Counted from the stretch's first letter, positions 8,703 through 17,502 are shown. The stretch is 64,000 nucleotides of DNA from Paraburkholderia saeva (GCF_907164555.1 NZ_CAJQZC010000002.1:186001-250000); one strand, 5' to 3'. Made by a program: numbers and translations. The notes: generated by a model from the letters alone, not told the origin.

Positions 8703-9434
8703 ATGAGCAAAATCGCACTCGTTACCGGCGCATCCCGCGGCATCGGCGCCAGCATCGCGAAACGTCTGGCCCGCGACGGCATGACCGTCGTCGTGAACTA
8801 CTCGAATCGCGTCGAGGAAGCCGACGCGGTCGTCGCTGAAATCGCCGCTGTCGGCGGCAAGGCGCTCGCGATGAAGGCAGATGTGTCGAGCGCGAAGTCG
8901 GTGCGCGAGATGTTCGACGCGATCGAAGCGCAACTCGGCAAGATCGACGTGCTCGTGAACAACGCCGGCATCATGCCCGCGGTGAAGCCGCTCGCCGAAC
9001 ACGACGACGACACATTCGACCGCGTTTTCGCGATCAACCTGAAGGGCAGCTTCAACACGATGCGCGAAGCCGCAACACGCCTGAACGATGGCGGGCGGAT
9101 CGTCAACTTTTCGACCAGCGTGATCGGTCTTGGCTTTCCGGGCTACGCGGTCTACGGCGCGACGAAGGCAGCGATCGAAACAATGACGAACATCCTCGCG
9201 AAGGAAATGCGCGGCCGCAACATCACGGTCAACGCCGTCGCGCCGGGACCGACGGCCACCGACCTGTTCCTCACGGGCAAGTCGCCGGAAACCATCGACA
9301 AGCTCGCGAAGGCCGCACCGCTCGAACGCCTCGGCACGCCGGACGATATCGCGGCCGCCGTCGCCTTCCTCGCGGGCCCGGATGGCGCCTGGATCAACGG
9401 CCAGACGCTGCGCGCCAATGGCGGAATCGTTTGA
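8703..9434 (+). CDS. Short-chain dehydrogenase/reductase (SDR)
   Basis: 243 residues of the classical SDR type. The cofactor motif TGASRGIG is at 8-15, NNAG at 86-89, catalytic Ser around 137-139, and YGATK with Tyr151 and Lys155. It resembles 3-oxoacyl-ACP-reductase-like and glucose-dehydrogenase-like SDRs; the substrate cannot be read from sequence. AAGGAGC precedes the ATG. The same frame stays open back to 7470 through the antisense of the LysR gene, but the family start is at 8703. Divergent from lysR and 92 bases ahead of a second SDR, so likely one operon. Confidence 0.9.
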   Translation: MSKIALVTGASRGIGASIAKRLARDGMTVVVNYSNRVEEADAVVAEIAAVGGKALAMKADVSSAKSVREMFDAIEAQLGKIDVLVNNAGIMPAVKPLAEHDDDTFDRVFAINLKGSFNTMREAATRLNDGGRIVNFSTSVIGLGFPGYAVYGATKAAIETMTNILAKEMRGRNITVNAVAPGPTATDLFLTGKSPETIDKLAKAAPLERLGTPDDIAAAVAFLAGPDGAWINGQTLRANGGIV

Positions 9435-9526
9435 CGCGAACGTGCGCGAGCCGCGGGCGGATCGAAGGACCCGCGGTTCAACGCCGCGCCCAACCCCTAC
9501 GCAGCCAAAGGAACAGGAGCAGAAAC

Positions 9527-10420
9527 GTGAAACAGATCATTCTCGTCACCGGCGCGTCGACCGGCATCGGCAACCTCACCGTTCGCGCGCTCGCCGCGCA
9601 CGGTCACACGGTGTACGCCAGCATGCGCGACATCACTGGCCGCAACGCCAGCCGCGTGCGCGAATTGCGCGATTACGCATTCGCCGGCGGCTTCGATATC
9701 CGCGCTTTGGAACTCGATGTGCTGTCGCAGGAATCGGCCGATAGCGCGATTGCTGACATCATGCAGGCCAGCGGCCGGCTCGACGTGATCGTGCATAACG
9801 CCGGCCATCTCGTGATCGGCCCGACCGAGGCGTTCTCGCCGGAAGAGATCGTCCGTGTGTTCGATACCAACGTGCTTGGCGCGCAACGTGTCAACCGTGC
9901 CGCCCTGCCGCATCTTCGGGCACAGCAGTCGGGTTTGCTGGTGTGGGTAAGCAGTACGACGACGCGCGGCGGCTACCCGCCGTTCATGGGCCCGTACGCC
10001 GCCGCGAAGGCCGCGATGGATTCATTCGCCGTGACAATGTCGTATGAACTCGCGCGCTTCGGCGTGGAGACATCGATCGTCGTACCCGGCGCATTCACGA
10101 GTGGCACGGCGCACTTCCCGAACGCCGGCAAACCGGCCGATGCGGCGACCGCCGCGCAATACGCGCGCTACGACGGCCTGCTCGACCAGGTGGGCGTACG
10201 GCTCGCGGCGTTGTCGCCTGCAGATGCGGACCCCGTTGCGGTCGCCGACGAAATTGCCCGCGTCGTCGATCTGCCGGCGGGCACACGCCCCGCACGCACC
10301 GTGATCGACTTTATCGACGACGGCGCCGCCGATGTCATCGCGCTCGGTGAAACAAAGCGCATCGAGTTCGCGGGCCGCATCGGCATCGCGGATCTGCTGA
10401 CGCCGAACGTGCGGGCGTGA
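9527..10420 (+). CDS. Second SDR-family oxidoreductase
   Basis: 297 residues. TGASTGIG at 9-16, HNAG at 90-93, Ser142/143 (VSST) and YAAAK with Tyr157 and Lys161 show an intact classical SDR active site. Its C-terminal half is longer than the first SDR, as in the group acting on ketones and steroids. GTG at 9527 is chosen because AGGAG lies 7 bases upstream; an earlier in-frame start at 9431 would overlap the first SDR stop. Probably co-transcribed with the SDR at 8703-9434 under the LysR regulator. Confidence 0.88.
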   Translation: MKQIILVTGASTGIGNLTVRALAAHGHTVYASMRDITGRNASRVRELRDYAFAGGFDIRALELDVLSQESADSAIADIMQASGRLDVIVHNAGHLVIGPTEAFSPEEIVRVFDTNVLGAQRVNRAALPHLRAQQSGLLVWVSSTTTRGGYPPFMGPYAAAKAAMDSFAVTMSYELARFGVETSIVVPGAFTSGTAHFPNAGKPADAATAAQYARYDGLLDQVGVRLAALSPADADPVAVADEIARVVDLPAGTRPARTVIDFIDDGAADVIALGETKRIEFAGRIGIADLLTPNVRA

Positions 10421-10560
10421 GTTTCATTGTTGCCGAAGGCGACGTCACGGCCGAAGCACGCTCGCGCTTTCTCGCCGAAACGGCTTTCAGTCCCCGCGCG
10501 GCAATGGCCGCATCGAGTCCGAAAACCGTGACGTCATCGCACGCCTGCACGATGACACGC

Positions 10561-11940
10561 TCAGGCGTTACGGGTCCGCGCCAGCTTCGCAGCCGAGCGG
10601 CGTTTCGCGACGTAACCCCCCCACATCAGGATCAACCACACGGGCACGAGCAGAACGGAGACGGCGAGCCCGGGCGTCATCACGAGAATCACGAGGATCA
10701 TCGCCATGAACGCAAGGCAGATCCAGTTGCTGAGCGGATACAGCAGCGATTTGAAGACCAGCGTTTCGCCTGCCTGCACCATCGCCTTGCGCGACTTCAG
10801 ATGCGTGAGACTGATCAGCGACCAGTTGATCACGAGCGCTGCGACGACGAGCGCCATCAACACGCCGAGCGCTTCCGCCGGAATCAGATAATTGATGATC
10901 ACGCAGGCGAACGTCGCGAGCGCGGAAAGTCCGATCGCCATATACGGCACGCCACGGCGATCGACCTTCAGCAGCGCGCGCGGCGCGTTGCCCTGCTCCG
11001 CGAGACCGTACAGCATGCGGCTGTTCGCATACACGCCGCTGTTGTAGACCGAGAGCGCCGCCGTCAGCACGACGATGTTAAGAATGTGTGCCGTCAGGCC
11101 CGCGCCGATCTGCGAGAAGATCATCACGAACGGGCTGCCGCCCGACGCGACCTGATTCCACGGATACAGCGAAAGCAGCACCGCCAGCGAGCAGATGTAA
11201 AAAATCAGGATCCGGTAGATGACCTGATTCACGGCTTTGGGAATGCTTTTTTGCGGGTTATCGGCCTCGGCGGCAGTGATGCCGATCAGCTCCAGCCCGC
11301 CGAACGAAAACATGATGACCGCGAGCATCATGAAGAGCCCACGAACGCCATGCGGGAAGAAACCGCCTTCGCGCCACAGGTTCGTGACCGACGCCTGCGG
11401 TCCGCCATGCCCACTCACGAGCAACCAGCCGCCAAACAGGATCATGCCGATCACCGCGACGACCTTGATGATCGCAAACCAGAACTCGGTCTCGCCATAC
11501 GCCTTCACGTTCGCCAGATTGATGGCATTGATGACGACAAAACACACGAGCGCCGACACCCACGTCGGCACGCCGGGCCACCAGTAATGCACATACGTTC
11601 CGACCGCCGTCAACTCAGCCATGCTCACGAGCACGTACAGCACCCAGTAATTCCAGCCTGACAGGAAGCCCGGGAAGTCGCCCCAGTACTTGTAGGCGAA
11701 GTGGCTGAACGATCCCGCGACGGGTTCCTGCGCGACCATTTCGCCCAGTTGGCGCATGATGAAAAACGCGATGATGCCGCCGATCGCGTAACCGAGAATC
11801 ATCGACGGACCCGCCGCCTGCAATACGCTCGCCGAGCCGAGAAAAAGGCCGGTGCCAATCGCGCCGCCCAGCGCGATCAGCTGGATATGACGATTCTTCA
11901 GCCCGCGTTTCAGGCCGTCGTGATGTTGTGGACTATTCAA
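10561..11940 (-). CDS. Amino acid permease, AAT/APC family
   Basis: 459 residues with about twelve membrane helices. The start shows LKRGLKNRHIQLIALGGAIG, followed by TGLFLG, the classic amino-acid-transporter (AAT) signature of GABA, proline, lysine and aromatic permeases. The gene has no ATG near the family start; TTG at 11938-11940 gives MNSPQHHDG and is preceded by GGAAGG. The longer ATG-started frame from 12024 is less likely. The substrate is unknown, though the sequence looks like the ProY/CycA/GabP branch. It converges on the second SDR. Confidence 0.88.
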   Translation of the reverse strand: MNSPQHHDGLKRGLKNRHIQLIALGGAIGTGLFLGSASVLQAAGPSMILGYAIGGIIAFFIMRQLGEMVAQEPVAGSFSHFAYKYWGDFPGFLSGWNYWVLYVLVSMAELTAVGTYVHYWWPGVPTWVSALVCFVVINAINLANVKAYGETEFWFAIIKVVAVIGMILFGGWLLVSGHGGPQASVTNLWREGGFFPHGVRGLFMMLAVIMFSFGGLELIGITAAEADNPQKSIPKAVNQVIYRILIFYICSLAVLLSLYPWNQVASGGSPFVMIFSQIGAGLTAHILNIVVLTAALSVYNSGVYANSRMLYGLAEQGNAPRALLKVDRRGVPYMAIGLSALATFACVIINYLIPAEALGVLMALVVAALVINWSLISLTHLKSRKAMVQAGETLVFKSLLYPLSNWICLAFMAMILVILVMTPGLAVSVLLVPVWLILMWGGYVAKRRSAAKLARTRNA

Positions 11941-12180
11941 GGTGTTGCGCCTTCCTGTCAGAAAACCGGATGCCGGGCGGCGTCGCCATGCATTGCGGCA
12001 GATTCTCTGTGCGTGCCCGGCCAAGCCCTCGATTCTAACGCGGCCGCGTCCTGCGCCTTGCGGGCGGCGATAGCCAGCGCGCGTCGTTCGCCGCGATTTC
12101 CGCGTGTGCCGGAAGACGCCCCTTGCGTCCGTCTGAACTGTTCGCTAAGGTCGTCATTCCGGTTCAGCGTGAGGGATGCC

Positions 12181-12993
12181 ATGTCGCCGAAACACCTGAT
12201 TCGCCTTGTCGTGTTGTCCGCGTTCTGTGTCTGCACGGGCGTCGGCGCGCAGACCGAAGCGCCAGCCGGCGCCTCCGCTGCGCCTTCCGCGGTCGCTTCC
12301 GGTCCGGTGCGCAACGTCGTGCTGGTGCATGGCGCGTTCGTCGACGGTTCGAGCTGGAACCGCGTCATCGATCTGCTGCAACGACGGGGTTATCACGTCT
12401 CGGCAGTGCAGAATCCGCTGAGTTCGCTCGCCGACGACGTCGCCGCCACAAAGCGCGTACTCGCACGGCAGAACGGCCCGACGATTCTTGTCGGCCATTC
12501 GTGGGGCGGCACCGTCATCACCGAAGCGGGTGCCGACGCGCCGAACGTCGTCGGCCTCGTCTACATCACGGCGATTGCGCCGGACGTGGGCGAATCGACG
12601 ATGGACATGTTCAGGCATGGCCCCGCTGCACCCGCCGGCGAAAGCATCAAGCCCGACGACACGGGCTTTCTGTGGTTCGATCCAGCGAAATACCACGCGG
12701 ACTTCGCCGCCGACGTCCCCGAAACCCAGACGCGCATCCTCGCTGCCGCCGAGCAGCCCATCTCCGGCAAGGCGTTTGGCGAAGCCGTGACACAAGCGGC
12801 GTGGAAGACAAAACCGTCCTGGTACATGGTGACGACGAAGGATCGCGCCGTGGCGCCCGAGGTGCAGCAATGGATGGCAAAACGCATGGGCGCGACGATG
12901 GTCCCGGTGGCGTCGAGCCATCTCGCGCCGGTGTCGCATCCCGCTGAAGTCGCCGCGCTGATCGAGCGGGCCGCGAAGGCACAGAGCAAGTAG
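12181..12993 (+). CDS. Exported alpha/beta hydrolase
   Basis: 270 residues. A Sec signal peptide occupies about 1-23 (cleavage near VGAQ), then an Ala/Pro linker and an alpha/beta-hydrolase domain. The oxyanion region is VLVHGAFVDGSSW, the nucleophile elbow GHSWGG places Ser107, and plausible acid and base residues are Asp221 and His247 (SSHLAP). This matches periplasmic EstC/MenH-like esterases of unknown substrate. GTGAGGG lies just before the ATG. Divergent from the permease and not obviously part of an operon. Confidence 0.88.
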   Translation: MSPKHLIRLVVLSAFCVCTGVGAQTEAPAGASAAPSAVASGPVRNVVLVHGAFVDGSSWNRVIDLLQRRGYHVSAVQNPLSSLADDVAATKRVLARQNGPTILVGHSWGGTVITEAGADAPNVVGLVYITAIAPDVGESTMDMFRHGPAAPAGESIKPDDTGFLWFDPAKYHADFAADVPETQTRILAAAEQPISGKAFGEAVTQAAWKTKPSWYMVTTKDRAVAPEVQQWMAKRMGATMVPVASSHLAPVSHPAEVAALIERAAKAQSK

Positions 12994-13145
12994 CGCGAGC
13001 GGCGAAACCGGGGCGCCGGGCTGCCGGGTAAAATGCACGCGATGCGACGGGCTGCGGCCCGTCGCGGGATGCACGCGGATTCGTCCGCAGCCCTTCACCG
13101 CGTGCGACACCGCCGCCTTCTGCCTTTGCGCCTTTCTGCTCGTCC

Positions 13146-13850
13146 ATGAATCTCGAACGCGTGTTGTTTTCCCAGGGTTTCGGCTCACGACGCCAGTGCC
13201 GCGCGCTCGTCACGGGCGGGCACGTCTCGATCGATGGTGTGGTCTGCGCCAATGCCGATGCCGACTTCCCCACCCACACGCTGACGTTCGTCGTCGATGA
13301 AATCGCGTGGCGTTATCACGAGCACGCGTACATCCTGCTGAACAAGCCCGCGGGTTACGAGTGCTCGCGCGATCCGCAACATCACTTGAGCGTGTTCAAC
13401 CTGCTGCCGCCGCAGTTCGCGACGCGTGGCGTGCAATGCGTCGGACGCCTCGATCAGGACACGACAGGCCTGCTGCTCCTCTCCGACGACGGGCAGTTCG
13501 TCCACGCGTTCACGTCGCCGAAACGCAAGGTGCCGAAGGTCTATCTCGCCACCACGCGTCACCCGCTCGACGATGCGCAGCTCGACGCATTGCGCGCCGG
13601 CGTGCTCCTGCATGGCGAGCCGGCACCGATCGCTGCGGTCGCAGCCCGCGCACGCGACACGCATGCGCTCGAACTCACTGTGCTGGAAGGCAAGTATCAC
13701 CAGGTGAAGCGGATGGTCGCGGCGGCAGGGAACCGCGTCGAGGCGCTGCACCGGGAGCGCATTGGCGGCCTCGAATTGCCCGCGAACCTCGCTGAAGGCG
13801 AATGGCAATGGCTCGACGAAGCCGGTCTCGCGGCGCTGCGGGCGGGGTAA
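13146..13850 (+). CDS. rsuA: 16S rRNA pseudouridine synthase (RsuA family)
   Basis: 234 residues. An S4 RNA-binding domain (about 1-45, FSQGFGSRRQCRALV) precedes the synthase domain with LLNKPAGYECS and the catalytic GRLDQDTTGLLLLSDDG, Asp103. This family isomerises a uridine in rRNA; the assignment to RsuA (16S position 516) over RluB/RluF follows overall likeness and is not certain. Followed by 167 bases and a small membrane protein. Confidence 0.85.
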   Translation: MNLERVLFSQGFGSRRQCRALVTGGHVSIDGVVCANADADFPTHTLTFVVDEIAWRYHEHAYILLNKPAGYECSRDPQHHLSVFNLLPPQFATRGVQCVGRLDQDTTGLLLLSDDGQFVHAFTSPKRKVPKVYLATTRHPLDDAQLDALRAGVLLHGEPAPIAAVAARARDTHALELTVLEGKYHQVKRMVAAAGNRVEALHRERIGGLELPANLAEGEWQWLDEAGLAALRAG

Positions 13851-14017
13851 ACACCGAAAATCGCGGCGCACATCCCGTGGTCGCGGGGCGCATGCGTTAG
13901 CCATCTCACACTGCCGCACAAAAAGGGGCCCGTTGCGCTGCGCCGCAGCATGCCCTTCCTTACATCTCGCCCTATACTCAATTAAACAATGATTAAAAAG
14001 TAAGCAAGGAGGACGCC

Positions 14018-14206
14018 ATGATCATCAACGATGGTTATGAAATTTCAACTTTGACGATCGCGCTCGTGTGTGTCGGGATCGTCCTCGTTGTCGGTGCGCT
14101 CACGATGATGCGTCTGCGGCACCGCTATCCTCCGAGCCTCATCGGTGCGCTGGTCGGCGCACTTCTGTGCTTCGTGCTGCTCGAGGCGCTCCCTTCGATC
14201 ACGTGA
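14018..14206 (+). CDS. Small membrane protein, 62 residues
   Basis: Two hydrophobic segments (about 10-30 and 40-58) flank a basic turn, MMRLRHRYPPS, so a hairpin inner-membrane protein is expected. The ATG has an excellent AGGAGG ribosome site 5 bases upstream. A TATACT element at 13973-13978 could be the -10 box, with no good -35. No family was recognised. It converges on the epimerase-like gene. Confidence 0.75.
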   Translation: MIINDGYEISTLTIALVCVGIVLVVGALTMMRLRHRYPPSLIGALVGALLCFVLLEALPSIT

Positions 14207-14237
14207 GTCTGGATCGCATCACGCGTGTGATGAACGA

Positions 14238-15254
14238 CTACTTGTCCGCGTCTGCCTGCAGGAAATCCTGCACCGTCGGATAACGAAGGCGCATGCGCAG
14301 TTCCCGCTTCATCCTCGTATTCAGGAGCCGGCGCGATTCGCGCATGAACGACAACAGCATCGGCTCGATCTGGGTCTCCGCCTCTTCGCGCGTGACGCGC
14401 GGAGGACGCGGCAGACCATACGCATCGGCAACCGCATCGAACCAGGCCGCCATTTTCAGCGTCGAATCGTCCGAGGCGTGAACGACACGTCCCGGCTTGC
14501 CATGCGTCGACATCCGCACGAGGATCGCCGCCAGATCGTCCGCGTGGATATGACTGGTGTACACATCGTCGGCCTCGGTCAGCGCGGGCGTGCCCTTTGC
14601 AAGGCGCGCAAGCGGCAGGCGGTTACCGGCGTAGATACCCGGAATCCGTGCGACGGTGGCCGCGACCGTCCCGCGCGCCGTGGCCCGGCGCAACTGCTGC
14701 TCCGCCGAGACCCGGCGCTTCGCGCGCTCGTTGGCCGGCTGTACACAACGCGTTTCGTCGATCAGCGCGCCGCCGCAGTCGCCATACACGCCCGTCGTAC
14801 TCGCGTAGACGAGGCGCAGCGGCGCGGCTGACCGCGCGAGCCAGACACCCCGGTCAGGTACAATATTGGCTGTTTCGCGATCCATCCATGCGGGGCGCGA
14901 ACGCCGCATCCGCGCGACCGGCGTAACCGCGGCGCGCGCCGGCTGCATGCGGCGCGAAGTGAGCGCGGCGACGAGCGCACGTGTACGGCGATCGTCGTCG
15001 CCGGTCTTCTGCGGTGGCGCCAGATGCAGCACCACAGGCGCAAGGCCCGCCAGACGCCTCAGGCTGCTGCGCACGTCCAGGTCGCCGACGAGTGGCGACG
15101 TACCTGCCGCGCGCAATTCAGCGCGGCGCGCTTCATGGCTCGTCAGGGCAAAGATGTGGGCACGCGGATGCAGAAGCTCGACGCAGCGCATGCCGACATC
15201 GCCGCAACCGACGATCAGCACGCGCGGCCGGCGCAGATTTCGTGTCGCTTTCAT
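14238..15254 (-). CDS. NAD-dependent epimerase/dehydratase-like protein (YeeZ type)
   Basis: 338 residues. The N-terminal Rossmann motif VLIVGCGDVGMRCVELL binds a nucleotide cofactor, and YASTTGVYGDCGG matches extended SDRs of the YeeZ/nucleoside-diphosphate-sugar-epimerase-like group. The canonical YxxxK is not obvious. An Arg-rich insertion at about 110-150 (RMQPARAAVTPVARMRRS) is unusual and may be a lineage-specific loop. Start at 15252-15254 (MKATRNLRRP) is chosen over an upstream ATG at 15290. Divergent from the ferredoxin reductase gene, 67 bases apart. Confidence 0.82.
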   Translation of the reverse strand: MKATRNLRRPRVLIVGCGDVGMRCVELLHPRAHIFALTSHEARRAELRAAGTSPLVGDLDVRSSLRRLAGLAPVVLHLAPPQKTGDDDRRTRALVAALTSRRMQPARAAVTPVARMRRSRPAWMDRETANIVPDRGVWLARSAAPLRLVYASTTGVYGDCGGALIDETRCVQPANERAKRRVSAEQQLRRATARGTVAATVARIPGIYAGNRLPLARLAKGTPALTEADDVYTSHIHADDLAAILVRMSTHGKPGRVVHASDDSTLKMAAWFDAVADAYGLPRPPRVTREEAETQIEPMLLSFMRESRRLLNTRMKRELRMRLRYPTVQDFLQADADK

Positions 15255-15321
15255 GGTGGACGCATTGTAGCCGTCAAGCGCGGCAGGCACCGATTCCCGA
15301 CTTTTCGTTTTCGATCGATAT

Positions 15322-16353
15322 ATGGCATTTAACGTAACGCTCCGGCAAAGCGGCCGGCAGTTTCAGGTAGAACCCGATGAACCCGTGCTGATCGCGGCCC
15401 TGCGCCAGGGCGTGGGTCTGCCGTATGGCTGCAAGAACGGCGCGTGTGGCTCGTGCAAGGGCACGGTCCTCGCCGGCGAAGTCGAACAGCGGCCCCATTC
15501 GTCGTCGGCTCTGTCGAACGATGAAAAAACGCGCGGCATGGCGCTGCTCTGCTGCGCAACGGCGTGCTCCGATCTCGAAGTCGATATCCGCGAAGTGGCG
15601 GGCGTCGGCGACGTGCAGGTCAAGAAGCTGCCGTGCCGCGTCAACGCGGTCGAGCGCAAGGCCGACGACGTGGTCGTGCTGAAGCTTCAGCTGCCGGCCA
15701 ACGAACGCCTGCAGTATCTCGCTGGCCAGTACCTCGAATTCATTCTGAAAGACGGCAAGCGCCGCAGCTATTCGATGGCGAGCGCGCCGCATGCCGAAGG
15801 CCCGATCGAGCTGCATATCCGTCACATGCCCGGTGGCGTGTTCACGGATCACGTGTTCAACACGTTGAAGGAGCGCGACATCCTGCGCTTCGAAGCGCCG
15901 CTCGGCACGTTCTTCCTGCGCGAAGATTCCGACAAGCCGATCGTATTGCTGGCATCGGGCACGGGCTTCGCGCCGTTGAAGGCCATTGTCGAGCACGCAA
16001 TCTTCAAGAACATCGAACGGCCGATGACGCTCTACTGGGGCGCGCGTCGCAAGAAGGATCTGTACCTGCTGGAACTCGCCGAGCAATGGGCGCAAGACGT
16101 GCCGAACTTCAAGTTCGTGCCGGTGCTTTCCGAGCCCGACGCCGACGATGCGTGGACGGGCCGCACGGGCTTCGTGCACCGCGCGGTGATCGAGGATCTG
16201 CCGGACCTGTCGGGTTATCAGGTGTACGCATGTGGGGCGCCGGTGATGGTCGAATCGGCGCAGCGCGATTTCACCGCGCATCACAAGCTGCCGGAAGACG
16301 AGTTCTATGCGGATTCGTTCACCAGCGCGGCGGATCTGGCCAATCCGGTTTGA
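15322..16353 (+). CDS. Ferredoxin-NAD(P)H reductase-type protein (annotated elsewhere as CDP-6-deoxy-delta-3,4-glucoseen reductase)
   Basis: 343 residues in three parts: a plant-type 2Fe-2S domain (about 1-90) with Cys37, Cys42, Cys45 and Cys77 or 78; an FAD-binding domain with RRSYSMAS; and an NAD-binding domain with SGTGFAPLKA and a C-terminal CGAP motif. This is the architecture of oxygenase reductases and of AscD, the ascarylose enzyme name often transferred to Burkholderia homologues. No deoxysugar or oxygenase genes are nearby, so the real partner is unknown. Its last 49 bases overlap the convergent Abi-like gene. Confidence 0.88.
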   Translation: MAFNVTLRQSGRQFQVEPDEPVLIAALRQGVGLPYGCKNGACGSCKGTVLAGEVEQRPHSSSALSNDEKTRGMALLCCATACSDLEVDIREVAGVGDVQVKKLPCRVNAVERKADDVVVLKLQLPANERLQYLAGQYLEFILKDGKRRSYSMASAPHAEGPIELHIRHMPGGVFTDHVFNTLKERDILRFEAPLGTFFLREDSDKPIVLLASGTGFAPLKAIVEHAIFKNIERPMTLYWGARRKKDLYLLELAEQWAQDVPNFKFVPVLSEPDADDAWTGRTGFVHRAVIEDLPDLSGYQVYACGAPVMVESAQRDFTAHHKLPEDEFYADSFTSAADLANPV

Positions 16354-17165
16354 GTCCCGCCTGACGAACGAAGCGCGTCGATACGGCCACGCAATGCTGC
16401 CGCCTGATCACCCAGCACGCTTCGTTCCTTCTCCAGCATCTTGCCAAGCGGCGTACGTCCGTCGCTTCGAGCAGTGCCGAGTTGTGCCGCGATAAAATCA
16501 ATCGCGCCGAGCGCATCGTCAAGCCTGTTTCCGTAGACAGGCTCATGGTGCGCGATACGGTTACGCGTTTGATAAATGCTTTCGAGGTTTGACGCGACCG
16601 CCGCGCGTGTCACCTCCTTCCCTGGGAACAGACGTTTTAACGCTGGTTTCCACAGTGTGTGATCGTAATCCGGTGAAAAAAGACGCTTCCAGAAGTACAG
16701 GGTAAGTTGCGCGATTACCTGTCCGGCCGGAACACGGATCGCCTTCTGCCGGGCGTTGCTACGATGCTCGTGACTGATGCCCGCGGGCGCACCGCGCCGG
16801 AAGGCGACTTCGTCAAGCTGGCGCTTCTGCGACGCGTCCAGCTTTGCGTAATGCGCACGCTGCGCGGCACGTATGGCCATCTCAATTCTTCCGCGCTCCT
16901 CGTCGCGCCATGCGAAAACGGTCGGAGGTTTCAGGAGCCAGTTTTCGGTCTGAAAATACAAGGCGAGTCGATCACACACCGCGTTGCGCAGTGCGATTTC
17001 CAGTACCGCCGTGACGCTCATTAAACTCCCGCCCAGTCGCAACGTCTGCTGATGAAGCGCAATGGCCGCGCGTGTCGACCCGGTCAATGCAAGGAACCTG
17101 TGCAGGCGGTCGCCTGAAAGCAACAGCGCGATTGTTTCGAGTTCTTTGTCGTCGAGATGATCCAT
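16305..17165 (-). CDS. Abi_2 (AbiD/AbiF-like) HEPN protein
   Basis: 286 residues. The middle and C-terminal parts match the Abi_2 abortive-infection family: MSVTAVLEIALRNAV early, YFWKRLFS in the middle and RNRIAHHEPVYG late. R201NRIAH206 is the Rx4H catalytic signature of HEPN RNases, so an RNA-cleaving toxin is plausible. Only one start (17163-17165) is available, preceded by GAAGGGGAAG. Base composition looks less GC-rich than its neighbours and its 3' end overlaps the reductase by 49 bases, both consistent with transfer. A predicted small RNA starts beside its 5' end on the other strand. Related proteins defend against phage, often with an RNA partner; activity here is inferred. Confidence 0.8.
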   Translation of the reverse strand: MDHLDDKELETIALLLSGDRLHRFLALTGSTRAAIALHQQTLRLGGSLMSVTAVLEIALRNAVCDRLALYFQTENWLLKPPTVFAWRDEERGRIEMAIRAAQRAHYAKLDASQKRQLDEVAFRRGAPAGISHEHRSNARQKAIRVPAGQVIAQLTLYFWKRLFSPDYDHTLWKPALKRLFPGKEVTRAAVASNLESIYQTRNRIAHHEPVYGNRLDDALGAIDFIAAQLGTARSDGRTPLGKMLEKERSVLGDQAAALRGRIDALRSSGGTQTGLARSAALVNESA

Positions 17166-17193
17166 TGACCGTAACTTCCCCTTCTTTTAGAAT
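17165..17193 (+). promoter_or_regulatory. Near-consensus promoter pointing away from the HEPN gene
   Basis: TTGACC at 17165-17170, a 17-base spacer, TAGAAT at 17188-17193. It starts exactly at the first base of the HEPN gene's ATG and drives the opposite strand, with an expected start near 17200. No protein gene follows within the next 300 bases. Confidence 0.6.
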
Positions 17194-17199
17194 CAGCAG

Positions 17200-17298
17200 C
17201 GAAAAGTCGGGATCAGCGTCGGCAGCTATCTTCGGATGGGCGGACCCCCGGCTTCCTGCACAAAGGGGCGCTCAATCGAGCGCCCCTTTCCTTTTGCG
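17200..17298 (+). ncRNA. Predicted small RNA of about 95 bases next to the HEPN gene
   Basis: Bounded by the promoter at 17165-17193 and a perfect 12-bp hairpin (AAAGGGGCGCTC at 17262-17273, loop AATC, complement to 17289) followed by CCTTTTGC. No ORF with a ribosome site lies inside. A small stem GGG-CGGA-CCC (17238-17247) precedes the terminator. The structure and position fit a regulatory or antitoxin RNA for the HEPN gene. The hairpin is symmetric, so a transcript in the other direction, as leader of the HEPN mRNA, is the alternative. Confidence 0.45.
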
Positions 17299-17465
17299 AC
17301 TCACGTTTCCAGATTTCACGCGACGTTTTTGCATGGGAACCCAGTCTATTCGCGCGCGCGTCACTGGACGCATCACAAACCGTGCTGCAATCAAAAATGA
17401 CAAATCCAGGCCTGCCCATCCTCGGACTCATCCAGCAAAAAATCTCGCTGCCTCAAAATTCCCGG

Positions 17466-17495
17466 TTTACACCGCCCTCTCCGTTGTCGTATTCT
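17466..17495 (+). promoter_or_regulatory. Promoter of the leader upstream of the aminotransferase
   Basis: TTTACA at 17466-17471, 18-base spacer, TATTCT at 17490-17495. The predicted start at about 17502 coincides with an ATG at 17503. Confidence 0.45.
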
Positions 17496-17502
17496 TTCGC
17501 GC

